A stretch of DNA of 64,000 nt from Mycolicibacterium confluentis (GTDB taxonomy: Bacteria > Actinomycetota > Actinomycetes > Mycobacteriales > Mycobacteriaceae), in contig NZ_AP022612.1 in assembly GCF_010729895.1 (NCBI RefSeq), forward strand, positions 434,001-498,000, written 5' to 3'. The notes below the pieces were generated by a model, which saw nothing but the letters and a program-made list of their open reading frames with translations, did not search any database and was not told where the DNA came from. The position numbers and the translations under genes are program-made. How positions within the stretch are numbered: the first letter of the stretch is position 1; each line of letters starts with the position of its first letter. Positions 29,581 through 40,746 of the stretch are shown here, one piece after another.

Positions 29581-31053
29581 TCAGGGCAGTCCCAGCAGGC
29601 GGTAGCGCCGCAGCCTGGCCGCCATTCGGTTGGCGTCCGGTGTGTCGGACAGGCGCGCGACCTCGAACCCGATCGCCTGCGCCAAGCGTCTCGTGAACTC
29701 CATAGGTTCATCGGCCGCGTCGGGGTGCTCGGGCACGATCACGTCGACGATGCCGTTGCGCAACAGGTCCGCTGACCGAACGCCTTGGGCGGCAGCCAGT
29801 TCCGGGGCGTGTGCGGTGTCGCGGAAGACGATCGCACTGGCGCCCTCCGGCGGCAGTGGGGCCAGCCAGCCGTGCAGTGCGGCCAGCACACGATCGGCGG
29901 GCACCATCGCCAGCGCGGGACCGCCGCTGCCCTGACCCATCAACACCGAGACCGTCGGGACGTCCAGGGTCACCAATTCGGAGAGGCAGCGGGCGATCTC
30001 GCCGGCCAGACCGCCCTCTTCGGCCTCCTCCGACAGCGCTGGGCCCGCGGTGTCGATGACGAGCACGAGTGGCAGCTTCAGGCCCGCGGCCAGCGCCATC
30101 CCGCGGCGGGCCTCACGCAGCGCGGCGGGGCCGACCGTGCCGCCGACCACGCGCTGCTGACCCAGCACGACCACCGGTTGGCCGCCGAAGCGCGCGAGCG
30201 CCAGCAGCGTCGTCGCACCCTCACCGGCCCCGGTGCCGGACAGCAGGACTCGCTCGGTGGCGCCGTGGCGCAGCAGATGTCCCACGCCGGGCCGGTCGGG
30301 TCGCCGCGAGGCCTCAACGGAATCCCAGGCGGGCACGTCGGGGATCGGTTCGTCCGCAAGCGGTGTGGGCGGGGGACCCGGAGGGTCGGCGACGACCTTC
30401 AGCGCCCAGTCCAGCGTGCGGCGCAAGCCGTCCAGCGGCACGACACCGTCGATCACGCCGTGGTGGCGCAGGTTCTCGGCGGTCTGCACACCGGACGGGA
30501 ACGGCTCCCCGTAGAGGTGCTCGTAGACCCGCGGGCCCAGGAACCCGATCAGGGCCTTCGGTTCGGCGATCGTGATGTGCCCCAGTGACCCCCACGACGC
30601 GAAGACGCCGCCGGTCGTCGGGTGGCGCAGATAGACCAGGTAGGGCAGGTGGGCGCGCTTGTGCAGGGTGACCGCGGCGGCGATCTTGACCATCTGCAGG
30701 AACGCGACGGTGCCCTCCTGCATGCGGGTGCCGCCGGAACTCGGTGACGCCAGCAGCGGTAGATGCAGTTCGGTGGCCCGTTCGACGGCCGCGGTGATGC
30801 GCTCGGCGGCGGCCACGCCGATGGACCCGGCCAGGAAATCGAACTCGCAGGCCACGACGGCCACGCGCCGGCCGAACACCGTGCCCTCGCCGGTGACCAC
30901 GGACTCGTCGAGTCCCGTCGCGGCCCTGGCCGCCGCCAGTTCGTCGGCGTACTGCGCTGACATCGAGACCGCGATCGGCGGGGCGTCCCAGCTGACGAAG
31001 GATCCCGGGTCGAGCACCGTGTCGCGAAGTTGGAGGGCGCTGATGCGGCTCAC
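29581..31053 (-). CDS. accD3: Acyl-CoA carboxylase carboxyltransferase beta subunit AccD3
   Basis: A 490-residue carboxyltransferase of the crotonase fold in two halves (N-terminal about 1-240, C-terminal about 250-490). It starts VSRISALQLRDTVLDPGSFVSWD, matching AccD3 of M. tuberculosis. The first oxyanion hole is GGTRMQEGTVAFLQM and the second lies around GQGSGGPALAMVPADRVLAA. In the related enzyme family it transfers CO2 from a biotinylated alpha subunit to an acyl-CoA. A TACCCT -10 lies 6 bases before the GTG. Its role in lipid biosynthesis is not settled in any mycobacterium I know of. Confidence 0.9.
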   Translation of the reverse strand: MSRISALQLRDTVLDPGSFVSWDAPPIAVSMSAQYADELAAARAATGLDESVVTGEGTVFGRRVAVVACEFDFLAGSIGVAAAERITAAVERATELHLPLLASPSSGGTRMQEGTVAFLQMVKIAAAVTLHKRAHLPYLVYLRHPTTGGVFASWGSLGHITIAEPKALIGFLGPRVYEHLYGEPFPSGVQTAENLRHHGVIDGVVPLDGLRRTLDWALKVVADPPGPPPTPLADEPIPDVPAWDSVEASRRPDRPGVGHLLRHGATERVLLSGTGAGEGATTLLALARFGGQPVVVLGQQRVVGGTVGPAALREARRGMALAAGLKLPLVLVIDTAGPALSEEAEEGGLAGEIARCLSELVTLDVPTVSVLMGQGSGGPALAMVPADRVLAALHGWLAPLPPEGASAIVFRDTAHAPELAAAQGVRSADLLRNGIVDVIVPEHPDAADEPMEFTRRLAQAIGFEVARLSDTPDANRMAARLRRYRLLGLP

Positions 31054-31059
31054 GGGACG

Positions 31060-31065
31060 AGGGTA
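31060..31065 (-). promoter_or_regulatory. -10 hexamer, leaderless accD3 promoter
   Basis: TACCCT (minus strand) ends 6 bases before the GTG at 31053, fitting TANNNT for a leaderless transcript. Confidence 0.45.
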
Positions 31066-31118
31066 GTCGGGGCCTTCTCGGCTTGAGACTGGAGCCGGGG
31101 GGTGTCTCTGTTGCCGCG

Positions 31119-31264
31119 CGTCATCAGTTGGTGACGCCCGAGGAGCCTTGCTGTGCCCCGGTCGCCGCGTCATCAGTTGGTGACGCCGTGGGGAGGAGGG
31201 GTGTGGGGGAGAGGAGCGGAGAGGTGGGTGTGTCCCGGTTGCCGCGCGTCACCACTTGTTGACA
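31119..31264. repeat. Three copies of an 18-bp imperfect palindrome between accD3 and an HTH gene
   Basis: CGTCATCAGTTGGTGACG occurs at 31119-31136 and again, identically, at 31168-31185. A third, diverged copy (CGTCACCACTTGTTGACA) is at 31247-31264. The arms pair at 7 of 8 positions. Each copy follows a GCCGCG-like stretch. The first lies 65 bases from the accD3 start and the last 62 bases from the HTH gene start. They are candidate operators for the small HTH protein. Confidence 0.6.
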
Positions 31265-31326
31265 GCTGCACACGACATCGAAGCTCAGAACCCATATCTG
31301 TCGGAGGCTTACCGCACGCTCACCCC

Positions 31327-31641
31327 ATGGCCGAAAAACCATGGTGGGAGACCGACCCGACCATCCTCGAAATCCGGCGGAGATCGGACGAGGAATTGCA
31401 GCGACTGGCCGACGCGGCGAGACCGATCGATGACTCCCCGGACCCCGTCCTGCACGAGATCTGGTCCGGTGCGTGCGTCCGCGGCCTGCGTATGGCCAGG
31501 GAGAAGCTGGCGGCGGCCCGCGAGGACTACGAGGAGGCCGTGCTCAAAGCCCGGAGGGCGGGCCTGTCGTGGGGCGAGATCGGCGCTGTGCTGGGTGTCT
31601 CCCGCCAACAGCTGCATCGCAGATTCCGCGACCGTGACTAG
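31327..31641 (+). CDS. Small HTH protein with helical N-terminus
   Basis: A 104-residue acidic-to-basic protein. Residues about 12-35 and 48-80 are helical and rich in charge. The C-terminal part holds a helix-turn-helix (LSWGEIGAVLGVSRQQLHRR, about residues 80-99) of the sigma-region-4-like type. The start ATG 31327 (MAEKPWWETDP) is preferred because upstream codons look non-coding. It lies next to three palindrome copies and just before echA6, whose -10 overlaps its stop codon. It may regulate accD3 or echA6, which is an inference. Confidence 0.7.
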   Translation: MAEKPWWETDPTILEIRRRSDEELQRLADAARPIDDSPDPVLHEIWSGACVRGLRMAREKLAAAREDYEEAVLKARRAGLSWGEIGAVLGVSRQQLHRRFRDRD

Positions 31642-31644
31642 GGT
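31639..31644 (+). promoter_or_regulatory. -10 hexamer, leaderless echA6 promoter
   Basis: TAGGGT overlaps the TAG stop of the HTH gene and ends 6 bases before the ATG at 31651. Confidence 0.45.
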
Positions 31645-31650
31645 GGGCCC

Positions 31651-32385
31651 ATGATCGGTATCACCCGCGACGACCATGTCATGACGATCGAGTTGCAGCG
31701 CCCGGAGCGCCGCAACGCACTCAACAGCGAACTCGTGGACGGCCTGCGTGAGGCCATCCAGCACGCCGGCGAACAGGACATCAGGGCCATCGTCCTGACC
31801 GGGCAGGGCACGGTGTTCTGCGCCGGTGCTGACCTGTCCGGCGATGTGTTTGCCGCCGACTTCCCCGACAAAGCGCTGGCGCTGAACCTCGCGATCGACA
31901 GGGTGCCCTTCCCCGTCATCGCCGCCATCAATGGCCCGGCCATCGGTGCGGGCCTGCAGTTGGCCATGGTCAGCGACCTGCGGGTGGTGGCACCCGACGC
32001 CTTCTTCCAGTTCCCGATCGCCAAGTACGGGCTGGCATTGGACAACTGGAGCATCCGGCGCCTGGCCACCCTTGTGGGTCACGGTCGGGCGCGCGGCATG
32101 CTGCTGGGCGCCGAGCGGCTGTCGGCCGACGTGGCGTACCAGACCGGGCTAGCCAACCGCATCGGCACGCTGGAGGACGCGCAGGCCTGGGCCGCCGAGA
32201 TCGCCGGCTTCGCACCGCTGTCGTTGAAGCACTCCAAGCGCGTCCTCAACGACGACGGCGCCTACTCGCAGGACTGGCCGCCGCTGCACAAGGAGATGTT
32301 CGACAAGGCCTGGGCCAGTAAAGACGTGATCGAGGCGCAGGTGGCTCGCATCGAGAAGAGACCCCCCAACTTCGTAGGCGCGTGA
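31651..32385 (+). CDS. echA6: Enoyl-CoA hydratase/isomerase family EchA6
   Basis: A 244-residue crotonase-fold protein. Motifs include [20 protein letters not shown] (about residues 10-29), [10 protein letters not shown] (oxyanion hole) and [20 protein letters not shown] (second oxyanion hole). The catalytic Glu residues of typical hydratases are not clear here, in line with reports that M. tuberculosis EchA6 is a mycolic-acid-pathway shuttle protein rather than an active hydratase, and the target of tetrahydropyrazolopyrimidine inhibitors. Synteny with Rv0905 and Rv0906 supports the name. Confidence 0.88.
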   Translation: MIGITRDDHVMTIELQRPERRNALNSELVDGLREAIQHAGEQDIRAIVLTGQGTVFCAGADLSGDVFAADFPDKALALNLAIDRVPFPVIAAINGPAIGAGLQLAMVSDLRVVAPDAFFQFPIAKYGLALDNWSIRRLATLVGHGRARGMLLGAERLSADVAYQTGLANRIGTLEDAQAWAAEIAGFAPLSLKHSKRVLNDDGAYSQDWPPLHKEMFDKAWASKDVIEAQVARIEKRPPNFVGA

Positions 32386-33506
32386 TGCTCCGCCAGGCCA
32401 TCCGAGTAGTCGGGGGAACCGCCGCTCTCGCGACGGGTGGCTGGGTGCTGCGTGCCCTGCAGGGCGCCCCGGCCGCGCTCGGCGCCGGACCCGTCGAGAT
32501 CGCGGGCGTGGCGGGCGGATCGCCCAACTACCGCGAGGGTGTGTTCCACAACCTCGAACCCGCATCGCCGGTCGAACTGACCCGCCAGGAGCAGTGGCGC
32601 CTGGTCCACGACATGTTCGGCGGCACGTCGCAGCGCCCCGAGGGCACCATTCCGCTCGTGACGCCCGAGACGGGAAAGCCCGCGGCCGACCTGGCCGTCA
32701 CCTGGTTCGGACACTCGTCGGCCGTCATCGAGGTCGACGGGTATCGCATCCTCGCCGACCCGGTGTGGAGCGAACGCTGCTCACCGTCGAAGGTCGTCGG
32801 CCCCCAGCGACTGCATCCGGTGCCCGCTCCGCTGGAGGCACTGCCCGCGATTGATGCGGTGATCATCAGCCACGACCACTACGACCACTTGGACATCAGC
32901 ACCGCGCAGCACCTGGCGGGCAGCCAGAACGCGCTGTTCTTCGTGCCGCTGGGCATCGGTGTGCACCTGCGTGGCTGGGGCATCCCGCACGACCGCATCG
33001 TCGAACTCGACTGGGGACAGGCCCAGCAGCTCGGTGAGCTGCAGATCGTGTGCACCCCGGCGCGGCACTTCTCGGGCCGGTTCCTGACCCGCAACGCCAC
33101 GCTGTGGTCGTCGTGGGCCGTCATCGGGCCTCGGCACCGCGCGTTCTTCGGCGGGGACACGGGCTACACCACGAGCTTCGCCGACATCGGCGCCGAATAC
33201 GGCCCATTCGACCTGACGCTCATGCCCGTCGGCGCCTACCACCCGGGCTGGCCCGACATCCACATGAACCCCGAGGACGCGGTGCGCGCCCACCGTGACG
33301 TCACCGACGCGGGCAGTGGGCTGTTCATCCCGATTCACTGGGCCACCTTCCGGCTTGCGCCGCACCCGTGGTCCGAACCGATCGAGCGGATGCTCATCGC
33401 GGCCCGCGACGCGCAGGTCGCTGCGGCGGTGCCGCGCCCTGGACAGCGCGTGGATGCGACGGCCCTGATCAGCCCGCCCGACGACGACGTGTGGTGGCAG
33501 ATCTGA
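32382..33506 (+). CDS. MBL-fold hydrolase (Rv0906-like, NAPE-PLD related)
   Basis: A 374-residue metallo-beta-lactamase-fold protein. The metal motif is [10 protein letters not shown] (HxHxxDH, near residue 165), with further ligands in [10 protein letters not shown] (about 225) and [11 protein letters not shown] (about 255). The last His is likely in [10 protein letters not shown]. The sequence resembles N-acyl-phosphatidylethanolamine phospholipase D-like bacterial proteins (ULA-G group). A hydrophobic N-terminus (about residues 4-22) may anchor it. It starts GTG ATG directly over the echA6 stop; either codon could be used. The substrate is unknown. Confidence 0.88.
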   Translation: MMLRQAIRVVGGTAALATGGWVLRALQGAPAALGAGPVEIAGVAGGSPNYREGVFHNLEPASPVELTRQEQWRLVHDMFGGTSQRPEGTIPLVTPETGKPAADLAVTWFGHSSAVIEVDGYRILADPVWSERCSPSKVVGPQRLHPVPAPLEALPAIDAVIISHDHYDHLDISTAQHLAGSQNALFFVPLGIGVHLRGWGIPHDRIVELDWGQAQQLGELQIVCTPARHFSGRFLTRNATLWSSWAVIGPRHRAFFGGDTGYTTSFADIGAEYGPFDLTLMPVGAYHPGWPDIHMNPEDAVRAHRDVTDAGSGLFIPIHWATFRLAPHPWSEPIERMLIAARDAQVAAAVPRPGQRVDATALISPPDDDVWWQI

Positions 33507-33580
33507 CCCCGCCGCCCGCGGCTGGCCTCGGCGAGCAGGTCTAGCCAGCGCGTACCGGGGTGGCCGCTCCCGCGGTCGGC

Positions 33581-33586
33581 TACCGT
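33581..33586 (+). promoter_or_regulatory. -10 hexamer upstream of serine-hydrolase gene
   Basis: TACCGT ends 8 bases before the GTG at 33595, fitting a nearly leaderless transcript. Confidence 0.4.
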
Positions 33587-33594
33587 TTGCGTCT

Positions 33595-35163
33595 GTGAAA
33601 CGAGCCGCGGCCCTTGCCGCACTGGTGGTGTTGCTGGCTGGCTGCCAGTCGCCCAAACGCGACGCCTCTCCGACCCTGTCTGATGTCCCGCCGCCACTGG
33701 TTCCGGCGATGGAACTGCCCGCCGCGGCCGTCGACAACGCGGTCGCCCAACTCGACCGGATCGCCGACGAGTTGATGCAGTCCTCGGGCATCCCCGGCAT
33801 GGCCGTCGCGGTCGTGCACGAGGGCAAGACGGTGTACTCCAAGGGGTTCGGACTCAAAGATGTCCACGCCGGGGACAAGTTGGAGAACCGTGTGCGGTCC
33901 GACACGGTGTTCCAACTGGCATCGCTGTCGAAGTCGCTGGCCGCCACGACCGTCGCCGCGCAGGTCGGTGCGGGGTCCGTCGGCTGGGACACGCCGCTGG
34001 TCACCCACCTGCCGTGGTTTGCGTTGTCCGACCCCGCGGTGACCAAGATGGTCACGGTCGGCGACATGTTCTCGCACCGGTCGGGCCTGCCCGATCACGC
34101 GGGCGACAAACTCGAGGACCTTGGCTACGACCGTCGGTACGTGCTGGAACGCCTGCGCGACCTGCCGTTGGCGCCGTTCCGGGTCTCCTACGCCTACACC
34201 AACTTCGGGCTGACCGCCGCGGGGGAGGCCGTCGCCGCGGCAGCCGGCCAGCCGTGGGAGCAGTTGGCCGAGGACGTCCTCTACCAGCCGCTGGGCATGT
34301 CGTCGACGAGTTCACGGTTCGCCGACTTCGAAGCGCGGAAGGACAAGGCGCTGGGGCACATCCGCATCGACGACGGGTACGAGCCGCTTTACAAGCGGGA
34401 CGCCGATCCCGAAGCACCCGCGGGCGGGGTGAGTTCGTCGGTCACCGACCTGACCAAGTGGCTCGCGCTGATCCTGGCCGACGGCCGACACGGCGACGAT
34501 CAACTGATCCCGGCCGAGGCGCTGCTGCCCGCCGAGACGCCGCAGATCGTGTCGGGTCCGCCGTCGGAGCCGGCCATGCGGACCGGGTTCTACGGATACG
34601 GCTTCAACGTCGGCACCACGTCGGCCGCGCGCACTCAACTGAGCCATTCGGGGGCGTTCGAACTGGGCGCGGGCACCAACTTCCTGATCATCCCGTCCGC
34701 CGACGTGGCGATCGTCGCCCTGACCAACGCCACCCCGACCGGCGTCCCGGAGACGCTCACCGCGGAGTTCGCCGACCTCGTGCAGTTCGGCGAGGTCCGC
34801 GAGGACTGGCGCACGCTCTACAAGAACGCGTTCGCGGAGATCGACGCCCCCGTCGGATCCCTGGTCGGTAAGCCGCGACCGACGGCGCCGACCGCGGCAC
34901 CGCCGGCGGCAGACCTCGTCGGGGACTACCGGAACGACTTCTGGGGCACGGCCACCGTCAGCGAACGCGACGGAGTGCTGACGCTGGCGTTGGGCCCCAA
35001 CGCCGAACCGTGGCCACTGACCCACTGGGACGGGGGCGTCTTCACCTTCAGTTTCGTGAGTGAGAACTCACCGCCCGGCAGCATTTCCAAGGCTACGTTC
35101 GACGGTGACAAGCTCACGTTGGAGTACTTCGACACCGAGGGCAAGGGAACCTTTACGCGATGA
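33595..35163 (+). CDS. Beta-lactamase-family serine hydrolase lipoprotein (Rv0907-like)
   Basis: A 522-residue exported lipoprotein. The signal peptide ends in the lipobox LLAGC, with Cys at about residue 18. The hydrolase domain (about 45-390) has the SxxK motif in [10 protein letters not shown] and a YxN motif in YAYTNFG. A KTG-like box was not identified with confidence. The C-terminal 100 residues form a small beta domain like those in class C penicillin-binding esterases. It could be an esterase or a DD-peptidase-like enzyme acting outside the membrane. Its stop overlaps ctpE by four bases. Confidence 0.85.
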   Translation: MKRAAALAALVVLLAGCQSPKRDASPTLSDVPPPLVPAMELPAAAVDNAVAQLDRIADELMQSSGIPGMAVAVVHEGKTVYSKGFGLKDVHAGDKLENRVRSDTVFQLASLSKSLAATTVAAQVGAGSVGWDTPLVTHLPWFALSDPAVTKMVTVGDMFSHRSGLPDHAGDKLEDLGYDRRYVLERLRDLPLAPFRVSYAYTNFGLTAAGEAVAAAAGQPWEQLAEDVLYQPLGMSSTSSRFADFEARKDKALGHIRIDDGYEPLYKRDADPEAPAGGVSSSVTDLTKWLALILADGRHGDDQLIPAEALLPAETPQIVSGPPSEPAMRTGFYGYGFNVGTTSAARTQLSHSGAFELGAGTNFLIIPSADVAIVALTNATPTGVPETLTAEFADLVQFGEVREDWRTLYKNAFAEIDAPVGSLVGKPRPTAPTAAPPAADLVGDYRNDFWGTATVSERDGVLTLALGPNAEPWPLTHWDGGVFTFSFVSENSPPGSISKATFDGDKLTLEYFDTEGKGTFTR

Positions 35164-37556
35164 CATCTGAAGCGGCGGCGGTCGCACCCCTGTCGGGTCT
35201 GACCGATGCCGAGGTGGCCGCTCGGGTCGCCGCGGGCCAGACCAACGACGTGCCCACCAGGGCCGCCCGCAGCGTGTCCGAGATCGTCCGGGCCAACGTG
35301 TTCACGCGCATCAACGCCATCCTCGGGGTGCTGTTCGTGATCGTCGCGTCCACCGGATCACTCATCAACGGCCTATTCGGACTGCTGATCATCGCCAACA
35401 GCGCCATCGGCATCATCCAGGAGATCCGGGCCAAGCAGACGCTGGACAAACTCGCGATCGTGGGGCAGGCCAAGCCGACGGTGCGCCGCCAGTCCGGGAC
35501 GTCCCCGCTGCCGCCCAACGAGGTTGTGCTCGACGACGTGATCGAGATCGGCCCCGGCGATCAGATCGTGGTTGATGGCGTGATCCTGGAGGAGGCCAAC
35601 CTCGAGGTCGACGAGTCCCTGCTCACCGGTGAGGCCGATCCGATCGCCAAGGACGCCGGCGACGCCGTGATGTCGGGCAGTTTCGTGGTGGCCGGCACCG
35701 GCGCCTACCGCGCCACCAAGGTTGGGCGCGAGGCCTACGCGGCCAAGCTCGCCGAAGAGGCCAGCAAGTTCACGCTCGTGAAATCCGAACTGCGCAGCGG
35801 CATCAACAAGATCCTGCGGTTCATCACCTACCTGCTGTGGCCCGCCGGTCTGCTGACGATCTACACCCAACTCTTCACCACCGACGCCGGTTGGCGGGAG
35901 TCGGTGCTGCGCATGGTCGGTGCACTGGTGCCGATGGTCCCCGAGGGCCTGGTGCTCATGACCTCGATCGCGTTCGCGGTGGGCGTGATTCGGTTGGGGC
36001 GCAGGCAGTGTCTGGTCAACGAACTGCCCGCGATCGAGGGTCTCGCCCGCGTCGACGTCGTGTGCGCGGACAAGACCGGCACGCTGACCGAGAACGGGAT
36101 GCGGCTCTCGGAGCTCAAACAGCTTGGCGACGAAGATGTCTCGGAGGTGCTGGCCGCGCTGGCCGCCGATGACCCGCGGCCCAACGCCTCGATGCAGGCC
36201 ATCGCCGAGGCCTACGGCGACTCGCCCGGGTGGACCGCCACCGCGACGGCACCGTTCAAGTCGGCCACCAAATGGAGTGGCACGTCCTACGGCGAACACG
36301 GCAACTGGGTGATCGGCGCCCCCGACGTGCTGCTGGACCCGTCGTCGGCGGCTGCGGAGGATGCCGAGCGCATCGGCGCGCAGGGTCTGCGGGTGCTCAT
36401 GCTGGGCTCGTCGGACCGGTCGGTCGACGCCCCCGACGCGCCCGGTATGGTCACCCCGGCCGCCCTGGTCGTGCTGGAGCAGAAGGTCCGTCCCGACGCC
36501 CGTGAAACGCTGGAATACTTTGCCGATCAACAGGTCTCGGTCAAGGTCATCTCTGGCGACAACGCGGTGTCGGTGGGTGCGGTGGCGGGTTCGCTGGGTC
36601 TGCACGGCGAGACGATGGACGCCCGCCGACTGCCCGAGGACACCGGCGAACTGGCCGACACCCTGGAGGAGTACACGACCTTCGGCCGAGTCCGCCCGGA
36701 CCAGAAGCGCACCATGGTGCACGCCCTGCAATCGCGTGGGCACACCGTGGCCATGACCGGCGACGGCGTCAATGACGTGCTGGCGCTCAAGGATGCCGAC
36801 ATCGGCGTGGCGATGGGGTCGGGCAGCGCCGCCTCGCGGGCCGTGGCCCAGATCGTGTTGTTGGACAACAAGTTCGCCACCCTGCCGTATGTGGTGGGCG
36901 AGGGCCGTCGCGTCATCGGCAACATCGAACGAGTCTCCAACCTGTTCCTGACCAAGACCGTGTACTCGGTGTTCCTTGCACTGCTGGTCGGCTTGGTGGG
37001 TTTGGGGTCCAAGCTGTTCGGCGGCGACCCCCTGCTGTTCCCGTTCCAGCCCATTCACGTGACCATCGCGGCCTGGTTCACCATCGGCATTCCCGCGTTC
37101 ATCCTGTCGCTGGCGCCCAATAACGAACGCGCCCACACCGGGTTCGTGAAGCGCGTGATGCTGGCCGCGCTGCCGTCGGGTCTGGTGGTCGGTGTCGCGA
37201 CGTTCATCTCGTATCTGGCCGCCTACGACGGGCAGTACGCGCCGGCGGTGGCGCAGACCCAGGCCTCGACCGGAGCGCTCATCACACTGCTCATCAGCGC
37301 CTGGTGGGTGCTGGCCACAGTGGCCCGCCCCTACGAGTGGTGGCGAGTGCTGCTCGTGGTGTGTTCGGCGCTGGCCTACATCGTGATTTTTTCTCTGCCG
37401 CTGGCTCGTGAGTGGTTCATGCTCGACCCGTCGAATATGGCCGTGACCTCCAGGGCTGTGCTCATCGGCCTGGTGGCGGCGGGCCTCATCGAGGCGCTGT
37501 GGTGGCTGCAGGGCCGCATCCTGGGCGAGCCGAGGCGGTTGTGGCGAACTTCCTGA
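35160..37556 (+). CDS. ctpE: P-type ATPase CtpE (calcium transporter)
   Basis: A 798-residue P-type ATPase. The phosphorylation motif is [14 protein letters not shown] (Asp at about residue 303), the actuator has [10 protein letters not shown], and the hinge is [25 protein letters not shown]. The Mg-binding site and KGAPD-like region are partly altered ([12 protein letters not shown]). About ten transmembrane helices are predicted. CtpE of M. smegmatis is reported to import or maintain calcium at the cell surface. It overlaps the upstream lipoprotein gene by ATGA. The start ATG and the length fit the family. Confidence 0.93.
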   Translation: MTSEAAAVAPLSGLTDAEVAARVAAGQTNDVPTRAARSVSEIVRANVFTRINAILGVLFVIVASTGSLINGLFGLLIIANSAIGIIQEIRAKQTLDKLAIVGQAKPTVRRQSGTSPLPPNEVVLDDVIEIGPGDQIVVDGVILEEANLEVDESLLTGEADPIAKDAGDAVMSGSFVVAGTGAYRATKVGREAYAAKLAEEASKFTLVKSELRSGINKILRFITYLLWPAGLLTIYTQLFTTDAGWRESVLRMVGALVPMVPEGLVLMTSIAFAVGVIRLGRRQCLVNELPAIEGLARVDVVCADKTGTLTENGMRLSELKQLGDEDVSEVLAALAADDPRPNASMQAIAEAYGDSPGWTATATAPFKSATKWSGTSYGEHGNWVIGAPDVLLDPSSAAAEDAERIGAQGLRVLMLGSSDRSVDAPDAPGMVTPAALVVLEQKVRPDARETLEYFADQQVSVKVISGDNAVSVGAVAGSLGLHGETMDARRLPEDTGELADTLEEYTTFGRVRPDQKRTMVHALQSRGHTVAMTGDGVNDVLALKDADIGVAMGSGSAASRAVAQIVLLDNKFATLPYVVGEGRRVIGNIERVSNLFLTKTVYSVFLALLVGLVGLGSKLFGGDPLLFPFQPIHVTIAAWFTIGIPAFILSLAPNNERAHTGFVKRVMLAALPSGLVVGVATFISYLAAYDGQYAPAVAQTQASTGALITLLISAWWVLATVARPYEWWRVLLVVCSALAYIVIFSLPLAREWFMLDPSNMAVTSRAVLIGLVAAGLIEALWWLQGRILGEPRRLWRTS

Positions 37557-37608
37557 GCCGCCAGAATTGCCGAGGGCACGAACGCTGTCCGTGACGAGAG
37601 GTGGGGCA

Positions 37609-37809
37609 ATGTCATTCCTGGACAAGGCAAAGGACCTGATCGGCAAGAACACCGAGAAGGTTGAGCAGGCCATCGACAAGGCCGGCGACTTCGTCGACGA
37701 CAAGACCGGGGGCAAACACTCCGCCACCGTCGACAAGGTGCAGGACGCGGCCAAGAACGCCGCAGAGAAGCTCAAGGACACCCCCGGCAACGACAAGCCG
37801 CCCGCCTGA
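37609..37809 (+). CDS. MT0933-like (Rv0909) small antitoxin-family protein
   Basis: A 66-residue, Lys-, Asp- and Ala-rich protein (MSFLDKAKDLIGKNTEKVEQ...), starting at ATG 37609 behind a GAGGTGGGG ribosome-binding site. It matches the MT0933/Rv0909 antitoxin family by composition and length. The 12-base gap to the SRPBCC gene, the Rv0910 equivalent, reproduces the pairing annotated in M. tuberculosis as antitoxin and toxin. The sequence also resembles CsbD/Asp23-like stress proteins. Toxin-antitoxin behaviour here is an inference. Confidence 0.75.
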   Translation: MSFLDKAKDLIGKNTEKVEQAIDKAGDFVDDKTGGKHSATVDKVQDAAKNAAEKLKDTPGNDKPPA

Positions 37810-37821
37810 CACAATCGCCCT

Positions 37822-38259
37822 ATGGCGAAGCTGTCTCTGTCCGTGGACGTGCCGCTCCCACCCGAGAAGGCGTGGGAGTACGCGTCGGATCTCTCCCGCT
37901 TCAAGGAGTGGCTGACCATCCACCGGGTCTGGCGCAGCCCACTGCCCGAGACCCTGGAGAAGGGCACGACGCTCGACTCGATCGTCGAGGTCAAGGGCAT
38001 GGCCAACCGGGTCAAGTGGACGATCGTGAACTACAAACCGCCGCAGTCGATGACCCTCAACGGGGACGGCCGCGGTGGCGTGAAGATCAAGCTGATCGCC
38101 AAGATCAAGCCCGCGGACGACGGGTCGTCGGTGGTCACCTTCGACACGCACCTGGGCGGTCCGGCGCTGTTCGGCCCGATCGGCATGGTGGTCGCGGGCG
38201 CGCTCAAGGGCGACATCCGCGAGTCGCTGAACAACTTCGTGAAGGTCTTCGCGAGCTGA
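37822..38259 (+). CDS. SRPBCC family protein (Rv0910-like, putative toxin)
   Basis: A 145-residue START/SRPBCC-fold protein with the pattern MAKLSLSVDVPLPPEKAWEY. Residues after about 30 include FKEWLTIHRVW, LDSIVEVKGMANRVKW and GSSVVTFDTHLGG, typical of polyketide-cyclase-like pockets that bind hydrophobic ligands. It pairs with the small antitoxin-like gene 12 bases upstream. M. tuberculosis Rv0910 is annotated as a toxin, but the ligand-binding fold makes that role doubtful. A long structured intergenic region follows. Confidence 0.82.
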   Translation: MAKLSLSVDVPLPPEKAWEYASDLSRFKEWLTIHRVWRSPLPETLEKGTTLDSIVEVKGMANRVKWTIVNYKPPQSMTLNGDGRGGVKIKLIAKIKPADDGSSVVTFDTHLGGPALFGPIGMVVAGALKGDIRESLNNFVKVFAS

Positions 38260-38269
38260 CCTTTCTTTT

Positions 38270-38357
38270 CCCGCGAGCGTGCGGGTTGGTACGCAACACG
38301 CCGCCCCAACCCGTGCAGAAGCGGCCTCTCGCGCACGTGTGAGGGGCCGCTCGCGGG
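38270..38357. terminator. Structured convergent intergenic region with alternative hairpins
   Basis: CCCGCGAGCG (38270-38279) pairs perfectly with CGCTCGCGGG (38348-38357). Inside this, CGGGTTGG (38282-38289) pairs with CCAACCCG (38306-38313), and AGCGGCC (38320-38326) can pair with GGCCGCT (38345-38351), which overlaps the outer arm. The element separates the convergent SRPBCC and devS genes and probably terminates both. Confidence 0.6.
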
Positions 38358-38364
38358 CAAAACC

Positions 38365-40582
<2,218 letters not shown>

Positions 40583-40621
40583 CGACCCAGATTAGTGCCA
40601 GTGCGTGCCGCCGTCGGCCGG

Positions 40622-40635
40622 GGGACTTTGGTCCC
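40622..40635. promoter_or_regulatory. DosR-type box between devR and an unknown gene
   Basis: GGGACTTTGGTCCC matches the core of the DosR consensus (GGGACTWWAGTCCC) at all but one position, and it is an imperfect palindrome. It sits about 46 bases upstream of the predicted devR start point and 112 bases upstream of the ATG at 40747, so it may serve both genes. The outer TT/AA bases of the longer consensus are not present. Confidence 0.75.
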
Positions 40636-40746
40636 GGATCTCGGGGCATGTCGGCGCGCCGGTTGGGGACCTGCCCATCTGCTGTCGGGCGCCTCGTCGG
40701 AGCAGGGTCGAACACGACACGGCAGGCAGTGATCGAAGGGATCGCC

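Noticed and set aside
35373..38015. An 880-residue open frame antisense to ctpE
   Set aside because: It is Arg-, His- and Gln-rich with no domain pattern and lies wholly opposite ctpE, whose sequence and motifs are clear. High GC keeps antisense frames open.
40648..40746. An upstream in-frame ATG for the DosR-box gene
   Set aside because: The 33 extra residues are Arg/Ser/Thr-rich with no conserved look; the ATG at 40747 starts the ordered part.
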